Below, piece by piece: positions 59,074 through 64,000 of a stretch of DNA of 64,000 nt. The position numbers were made by a program, and so were the translations under genes. This DNA is from Haloactinospora alba. GTDB taxonomy: Bacteria > Actinomycetota > Actinomycetes > Streptosporangiales > Streptosporangiaceae. The stretch covers positions 1,116,001-1,180,000 of the forward strand of contig NZ_VFQC01000001.1 in assembly GCF_006717075.1 (NCBI RefSeq). Reading direction: 5' to 3'. The notes below the pieces were generated by a model. It was not told the origin of the DNA. It made no database searches and worked only from the letters and a program-made list of their open reading frames with translations. Numbering within the stretch: the first letter of the stretch is position 1; the number at the start of each line of letters is the position of its first letter.

Positions 59074-59949
59074 ATGGTTGCCACGTCGCAGGAGCCGTGG
59101 CGTTCTCCCACGGATACCGGCCAGTCCGGTCGAGGAGACGGGGATCCCTCGCTCGCCGCCGGTCAGGCCGTCGGCTACATGCGCTACGGCGGGATCGACA
59201 CGCTGCTCACCCTGCAGCGGCCGTTGAGCAGCGAACCGGAGGAGTACTCCTTCCTCGTCACGACCCAGGTGATGGAACTGCTGTTCGCTCTGGTGCGGCA
59301 GCGCTGGGAACGGGCGCGGGATGAGCTGGAGGCGGACAGTGTCACCCGGGCCTGCGCCGAGCTGCGCCGCGCGCACCACGCCCAGGACGTGCTCGTCCAG
59401 TCGTGGCAGCTTCTGGAGACGCTGACACCCACCGAGTTCGCGCGGTTCCGGGAGGAACTGGGGGCGGCCTCCGGGTTCCACTCCCCGAACTATCGCCACC
59501 TGGAGTTCCTCCTGGGCAACAAGTCCGCCGCCATGGTGCGGCCCTACGACGGGATGCCGGAGATCAGCGCCCCGCTGGAACAGGCCCTGATACAACCGGG
59601 CCTCTACGACGCCGCCCTGCGGCTGTTGCGCCGCGCTGGCCTACCGGTCCCTGCCGAACGGGCCGAACGGGACTGGAGCCAGCCCTACACTCCCCACACC
59701 GAGGTGGAGCGTGCCTGGGCGGAGGTGTACGCCGACGACCGGCCGGAGAACGAGCTTTTCACGTTGGCGGAGACACTGGTGGACACTGCCGAGCGGGTCA
59801 CCCGGTGGCGGCACCGGCACCTGATGGCGGTCAAACGTTCGTTGGGAGCCAAGCCGGGGACGGGCGGCTCGGCCGGTCTGGAATGGCTGGCCAGAAACGC
59901 CCAGCAGGACGTGTTCCCGGAACTGTGGTCGCTGCGCGGCAACATCTGA
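59074..59949 (+). CDS. kynA: Tryptophan 2,3-dioxygenase
   Basis: The 291-residue heme enzyme has MRYGGIDTLLTLQRPLSSEP, the distal-pocket region AHHAQDVLVQSWQLLETLTP, SGFHSPNYRHLEFLLGNKSA and the heme-ligand His block WRHRHLMAVKRSLGAKPGTG. It converts L-Trp to N-formylkynurenine. Length is typical. It is followed after 34 bp by kynureninase, and an Lrp regulator is divergent. No kynurenine formamidase gene is visible, so that step must be encoded elsewhere. ATG 59074 after AGAGGTGCC. Confidence 0.95.
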   Translation: MVATSQEPWRSPTDTGQSGRGDGDPSLAAGQAVGYMRYGGIDTLLTLQRPLSSEPEEYSFLVTTQVMELLFALVRQRWERARDELEADSVTRACAELRRAHHAQDVLVQSWQLLETLTPTEFARFREELGAASGFHSPNYRHLEFLLGNKSAAMVRPYDGMPEISAPLEQALIQPGLYDAALRLLRRAGLPVPAERAERDWSQPYTPHTEVERAWAEVYADDRPENELFTLAETLVDTAERVTRWRHRHLMAVKRSLGAKPGTGGSAGLEWLARNAQQDVFPELWSLRGNI

Positions 59950-59983
59950 GACATTCGGGTTCTGCGTAACGGAAGGGAATGCG

Positions 59984-61222
59984 GTGACGAGGAACACTCC
60001 CACGCGCGAGGAGTGCGCACGGCTGGACGCCCGGGACCCGCTCGCCCGGTTCCGTTCCGAGTTCGTACTTCCCGAGGGAACCATCTACCTCGACGGCAAC
60101 TCCCTGGGTGCCCTGCCCGCAGCCACGCCGGAGCGGGTGGCGGCACTGGTGGAGCAGGAGTGGGGGCAGCACCTCGTACGGAGCTGGAACGACGCGGGGT
60201 GGTGGGAGAAACCCCGGGACCTGGGGGCGAAGGTGGCACCGCTCATCGGTGCTGCCGCGCACGAGGTGGTCGTGGGGGACGGGACCTCGGCGAACCTGTT
60301 CAAGGTGCTCGTCGCCGCGCTGCGGTTGAACCCCCGACGTCGTGTCGTGGTGGGTGAGTCGGGCAACTTCCCCACCGACCTGTACATCACCCAGGGCGTG
60401 ACGGAGCTGATGGGGGTCTCCGAACGCCGGTACGACCCGCGACGACAGAGCCTGCGTGAGGCGCTGGCCCCCGGGGACGCGGCAGTGGTGCTCCTCAGCC
60501 ACGTCGACTACCACACGGGGGAGCTGCGCGACATGGCGGAGATCACCCGCATGGCGCACGAGAGCGGGGCGCTGGTGGTCTGGGACCTGTGCCACAGCGT
60601 AGGAGCTCTCCCGGTCCACCTGTCGGAGTGCGGCGTCGACTTCGCTGTCGGCTGTACGTACAAGTACCTCAACGGTGGCCCGGGAGCGCCGGCTTTCACG
60701 TACGCGGCGGAACGGCACCACGACACGGCACGCCAGCCGCTCTCCGGGTGGCACGGTCACGCGCGCCCGTTCGACTTCGCCGGCGAGTACCAGCCCGCCG
60801 AGGGCGCCACCCGTTTTCTCAGCGGTTCGCAACCGCTCGTGGCCGACGCCGCGCTCGAGGCCAGTCTGGACATGTGGCTCCGCGCCGACCTGGGCGAGGT
60901 GCGTGCGAAGAGCCTCGCCATGACCGAGCTGTTCATCGAACTCACCGCTGCGGCGGGGTTCGGGGTGGTGACCCCGCTGCCAGCGGCTCGACGCGGCAGC
61001 CAGGTCTCGCTGTCCCATCCCGATGGCTACCCCGTCATGCAGGCGCTGATCGAGCGCGGTGTGATCGGGGACTTCCGTGCTCCGGACGTGCTGCGTTTCG
61101 GTTTCACTCCGCTTTACGTGGGCTACGTGGACGTTTTCGACGCGGCGGCCTGCCTACGGGACGTGGTGGAGACCGGTGTGTGGCGCGCTCCGCGCTTCTC
61201 CCGCCGCTCACAGGTGACCTGA
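59984..61222 (+). CDS. kynU: Kynureninase
   Basis: GTG start. The 412-residue PLP enzyme has IYLDGNSLGALPAATPERVA, SWNDAGWWEKPRDLGAKVAP, GDGTSANLFKVLVAALRLNP, DLCHSVGALPVHLSECGVDF and the Schiff-base lysine in GCTYKYLNGGPGAPAFTYA. It cleaves kynurenine to anthranilate and alanine. In one operon with the dioxygenase, it forms the Trp-to-anthranilate path; the missing formamidase is noted above. Normal length. Confidence 0.96.
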   Translation: MTRNTPTREECARLDARDPLARFRSEFVLPEGTIYLDGNSLGALPAATPERVAALVEQEWGQHLVRSWNDAGWWEKPRDLGAKVAPLIGAAAHEVVVGDGTSANLFKVLVAALRLNPRRRVVVGESGNFPTDLYITQGVTELMGVSERRYDPRRQSLREALAPGDAAVVLLSHVDYHTGELRDMAEITRMAHESGALVVWDLCHSVGALPVHLSECGVDFAVGCTYKYLNGGPGAPAFTYAAERHHDTARQPLSGWHGHARPFDFAGEYQPAEGATRFLSGSQPLVADAALEASLDMWLRADLGEVRAKSLAMTELFIELTAAAGFGVVTPLPAARRGSQVSLSHPDGYPVMQALIERGVIGDFRAPDVLRFGFTPLYVGYVDVFDAAACLRDVVETGVWRAPRFSRRSQVT

Positions 61223-61707
61223 GGCCGGCGTCCGTGACCCCACGGTGAGACTCGGATCACACCCGGGTGTGGCAGAGCTCCCAGTTGCTGCTGTTTTGCC
61301 TTTCGATTCCCCTATGTGCCGGAAGTTTGGCATGCGCATAAAGAGGGAACCCCGCGGCAATTCATATTTTTACCCGATCTCCTTGCTTGTTTTACTTTTT
61401 CATGGGTTAGAGTCTTTCGTGATCGGTTCGTGATCTGGAGTTGACGATCGGATCACCACCGATGCCGGGCCCCGGACGTGCCACACGTCCGGGAAAGAGA
61501 CCCCCATCCACAGCGGGCGGGCACACTTCCCGTGCCCAGGGCCATCCTCTCCATCGATGGCGGACACGCCCGTGCGTCTGCCGCCCCAGTCGCGGTAAAC
61601 CCCAGGCATAAGACGGTTTTTACCCGCCCGAACGGCGGGTTCAGGACACCTGTGCCTCTTGTGCTGCCGGTCTCGCTCGGCCCCGTTCCCCGACCTGGTT
61701 TTGATTC
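61223..61707. other. 485-bp intergenic region with three hairpins
   Basis: No credible gene. A 10-bp stem CCCGGACGTG/CACGTCCGGG (61471-61480 with 61484-61493, 3-base loop) and a 7-bp stem ACCCGCC/GGCGGGT (61622-61640) are visible, the second downstream of TTTTT. Bases 61340-61440 are AT-rich and may hold the promoter of the next gene. Confidence 0.45.
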
Positions 61708-62709
61708 ATGAGTTCTGACAATCCTGTACAGACCGGCGAAGTAAAAGCTTCCTATTTCTGGGACGACGGATCCGGAATCAACGGAGACACTGGTGCTCCC
61801 GCGTCCGGAGAGCCGATGCAGAAGGGGCTCTTCGCCAGCCCGAGCTGGCCCCTCGGAACCGAGGGCTACGTCGAGTACAACGGAAAGAAGGCCGACTTCT
61901 TCATCGGAGACCGCGGCCCGGGGCATCCGGCTGAGGGCTGCGATGTCCTGCTCGACCTGGACGGCAAGACGTTCGCCGAGCTGACCGACTCCTCGTGGAA
62001 CTCCGACAGCCTCACCGTCAGCGGCGGCCAGGGCCACCTCGAGGACCTCAGTTACACCATCACCAAGTGGGGAGACGGCCACGGCGACGAGGGTGCCCCG
62101 CACCCCATGGGCTCCCCCAACGAGAAGTGCGACGGCGCTGTGTCGCAGCTCCCGGAGGAAGAGGAAGCGGCCGACGGGAAGGACAAGGAGCAGCAGAAGT
62201 CCGACCCGCAGCCGCAGGACAACGAGCAGCAAAAGGCCGAGCAGGGCCAGCAGGAGGAGCAAGCCCAGCCCGAGGAGGATCAGCAGGAAGCCGAGGGCCA
62301 GCCACAGGAGCAGCAGGAGGCTGACGGGCAACCGGAAGACGAGTCCTCCGATGGCAGCAGTACCCAGGCCGAAACCGCAGCAAACGACATGTCGGGCATA
62401 TCTTTGGTGGGGAACGATCTCCCCCTCGCGTCCGGCGCTCTGCTGCTGGCGCTCCTTCCCGCCCTCCTCGTGGCGTTCATCTTCGCCAAGCGTCCCAGTG
62501 CCGTGTTCAGCGCGGCCGGCGGGAACAACAGCGGCCGTCACCGCCTCGCCTCACTACGCACCATCGAGGGCTGGCGTCGGCTGCCGTCCACCCTGGCGAC
62601 CGAGGGGCGCCGTTACGCGCAGTCGGTCCGGGAGTCGGACGGGGTGCGCCGTGCCCAGGAACGCGCGGCCCAGACCTGGCAACGTGTCACCTCCGGGTTG
62701 CGCAAGTAA
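61708..62709 (+). CDS. Single-span membrane protein with double-psi-barrel-like N-terminal domain and Gln/Glu-rich linker
   Basis: Residues ~10-115 resemble a double-psi beta barrel (ASYFWDDGSGINGDTGAPAS, GTEGYVEYNGKKADFFIGDR, GPGHPAEGCDVLLDLDGKTF), as in RlpA/expansin-like proteins. Residues ~148-220 are a linker rich in Gln, Glu and Pro. One transmembrane helix follows (ASGALLLALLPALLVAFIFA), then a basic tail of ~70 residues. There is no N-terminal signal peptide, so the barrel's location is unclear; a type-III topology would need the helix to export it. Monocistronic, ATG 61708. Confidence 0.7.
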   Translation: MSSDNPVQTGEVKASYFWDDGSGINGDTGAPASGEPMQKGLFASPSWPLGTEGYVEYNGKKADFFIGDRGPGHPAEGCDVLLDLDGKTFAELTDSSWNSDSLTVSGGQGHLEDLSYTITKWGDGHGDEGAPHPMGSPNEKCDGAVSQLPEEEEAADGKDKEQQKSDPQPQDNEQQKAEQGQQEEQAQPEEDQQEAEGQPQEQQEADGQPEDESSDGSSTQAETAANDMSGISLVGNDLPLASGALLLALLPALLVAFIFAKRPSAVFSAAGGNNSGRHRLASLRTIEGWRRLPSTLATEGRRYAQSVRESDGVRRAQERAAQTWQRVTSGLRK

Positions 62710-62759
62710 TCCGACGGATCACGTGTACCTGCCCTGAACCCGCAGGGGCCCGTGCCGGC

Positions 62760-64000
62760 TCAGACGTCGTCCAGCAGCACCGCCGGCCGTTCCACGCAGT
62801 CGGCGACGAAACGGAGGAAGCCGCCTGCCTGGCCACCGTCACAGACCCGATGGTCGAACGCCAGGGTCAGCTCGGTGACCGGACGAACCTCGAGCTGGTC
62901 ACCGCACACCCACGGCCGGTTGACGATCCGGCCCATACCGAGGATGGCGGCTTCCGGATGGTTGATGACCGCAGCGGAACCGTCGACACCGAAAACCCCG
63001 TAGTTGTTCACGGTGAAGGTGCCGCCGCTCAGCTCGGCGGGTGCCAGGGAGCCCGAACGCGCGGCTTCCGTCCGCTGCCGCAACTCGGCGGAGAGCTCCC
63101 GTAGGCTCCTGTGCTGCGCGCCGTGGAGGACGGGCACGAGAAGTCCCCGGGAAGTCTGGGCGGCAAAACCCAGGTTGACACCGGAGAACCGCACGACCTC
63201 CTCACGCGCGGCGTCGAACCGGGAGTTGAGCTCCGGGAAGCGCCGCAGCCCGAGCAGGCAGAACTTCGCCAGAAGGCCGAGCACGCTCACCGGCCGTTGG
63301 GGGTCGGAGGCGTTCAGAGCGGAACGGGCGTCCAGCATGCCGGTGGCGTCAGCGTCCACCCACACCGTCGCCTCGGGAATCTCCCGGCGGGAGCGGGCGA
63401 CCCGTTCGGCCATGGCGCGGTGTGCCGGGCCCAACGGGACGCGTTGGGCCTCCGCGGCGTGTGCGGCCGTGTCGGAAGCGGAGGCTTGCTGCCGGGACGC
63501 GAGGGTGCCGATGGCTTCCTCGACATCCCGCCGCAGCACCATGCCGCCCGTTCCACTCCCCGACAGCTCCGTGACGTCGATCCCGTACTCGCGCGCCCGA
63601 CGCCGGACCAGCGGTGACACCACCGGGACACGTCCCGTCCCTCGCTCGTGGGAGGCGGACGCCGCCCCGGACGCCATTGTCCGGGACGTGTCCGCCCCAG
63701 CGGCGCGCCGCCGTGTGCGGGCGCCCGTCTTCACTCCGGAACCCACCAGGACGGCACCGGAAACCGTGTCACCCGCGCTGTCGTAGCGCCCGCCACCGTT
63801 CGGGGCCTCTGCCGCCGGCTCCCCGGCCCCCTCGAACCGAGTCCGGTCCGTCGGAGTGGAGCCGTCGACGGTGGAGCTGTCGACACTGAGCAGTGTTGCC
63901 CCGACCCCGATGGTTTCACCGGCAGCGGCGTGCAGGGCGGACACACGCCCCGAGAACGGTACGGGGACCTCGACCGTGGTCTTCGCGGTCTCCACCTCGG
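62760..64000 (-). CDS. 2-oxo acid dehydrogenase E2 (dihydrolipoamide acyltransferase), N-terminus outside window
   Basis: Beginning at the right edge, the frame reads VETAKTTVEVPVPFSGRVSA, with the lipoyl-lysine in ETAK. It continues with a linker, a peripheral-subunit-binding domain (VPVVSPLVRRRAREYGIDVT, GSGTGGMVLRRDVEEAI) and the catalytic core with GRIVNRPWVCGDQLEVRPVT, then LTLAFDHRVCDGGQAGGFLR (DHRxxDG). The gene ends at 62760. The start lies beyond 64000. It forms the core of a pyruvate or branched-chain dehydrogenase complex. Confidence 0.92.
   Translation of the reverse strand, partial: EVETAKTTVEVPVPFSGRVSALHAAAGETIGVGATLLSVDSSTVDGSTPTDRTRFEGAGEPAAEAPNGGGRYDSAGDTVSGAVLVGSGVKTGARTRRRAAGADTSRTMASGAASASHERGTGRVPVVSPLVRRRAREYGIDVTELSGSGTGGMVLRRDVEEAIGTLASRQQASASDTAAHAAEAQRVPLGPAHRAMAERVARSRREIPEATVWVDADATGMLDARSALNASDPQRPVSVLGLLAKFCLLGLRRFPELNSRFDAAREEVVRFSGVNLGFAAQTSRGLLVPVLHGAQHRSLRELSAELRQRTEAARSGSLAPAELSGGTFTVNNYGVFGVDGSAAVINHPEAAILGMGRIVNRPWVCGDQLEVRPVTELTLAFDHRVCDGGQAGGFLRFVADCVERPAVLLDDV

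Noticed and set aside
61453-62541. Minus-strand open frame with long poly-Leu tracts that looks like a membrane protein
   Set aside because: The Leu tracts are the antisense of the Gln/Glu-rich linker of the plus-strand gene at 61708.

Overview
The window looks like the chromosome of a high-GC actinomycete, most plausibly a member of the Nocardiopsaceae (Nocardiopsis, Streptomonospora or Haloactinospora type). Reasons: very GC-rich genes with frequent GTG and TTG starts and 4-base gene overlaps; an XRE/DUF397/anti-sigma-like ATPase trio; a DmdR/IdeR-type iron box; an F420-type luciferase-like oxidoreductase; and a type I-E CRISPR system with actinobacterial repeats. The genus is inferred from general gene content and is not proven by the sequence.

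Layout. (1) 1-12.2 kb is accessory DNA on the plus strand: a truncated HTH regulator at the edge, a radical SAM plus kinase-like pair with two small proteins, an XRE/TPR regulator, a ladder of overlapping small genes that ends in an NB-ARC/TPR (STAND) NTPase, and then a nucleotide-chemistry block. That block holds a thymidylate-synthase homologue with an Asp at the dCMP-specificity position, an NDP-kinase homologue, a frameshifted SPL-like radical SAM enzyme and a DEDD exonuclease. (2) 12.7-13.6 kb is CRISPR array 1 (13 intact repeats), followed by a small membrane protein and an elongator tRNA-Met. (3) 14.5-26.7 kb is ordinary chromosome: a citrate-type two-component system divergent from a CitMHS transporter, a Kef-like antiporter with a UBP zinc finger, a luciferase-like oxidoreductase with an FMN reductase, a pirin, a secreted HAD phosphatase and an F420-type oxidoreductase. 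(4) 27.2-37.2 kb is the complete type I-E locus, cas3-cas8e-cse2-cas7-cas5-cas6e-cas1-cas2, with a small array at each end (4 repeats each). cas3 is split by a -1 shift exactly at its Walker A lysine/threonine. (5) 37.2-46.9 kb holds an amidohydrolase and MHS transporter divergent from a PucR regulator, a FAD oxidoreductase, a Gfo/Idh oxidoreductase, an iron-box-controlled siderophore-interacting protein and a trypsin-like protease with a small partner. (6) 47-54.2 kb holds XRE/DUF397/HATPase genes, a GDPD-like protein, a decayed TnpB relic, a DeoR regulator, a VOC protein and a PhzF protein. (7) 54.4-64 kb holds a PadR-regulated ABC exporter, an MFS exporter with an Lrp regulator, a tryptophan-to-kynurenine catabolic pair, a double-psi-barrel-like membrane protein and a truncated E2 acyltransferase.

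How the parts work together. The three CRISPR arrays share one repeat, one orientation and a leader core that lies exactly 67 bp from the first repeat in every array, so one Cas1-Cas2 adaptation complex should serve all three. The most novel-looking part is the 4.1-12.2 kb cassette. Its gene set suggests synthesis or handling of a modified pyrimidine nucleotide next to a STAND sensor, which could be a defence or nucleoside pathway; this is an inference from gene content. Several single-base frameshifts occur in the window (about 274, 5648, 10341, 28627, 51035), most of them at homopolymers. Assembly indels must therefore be excluded before any of them is given biological meaning.
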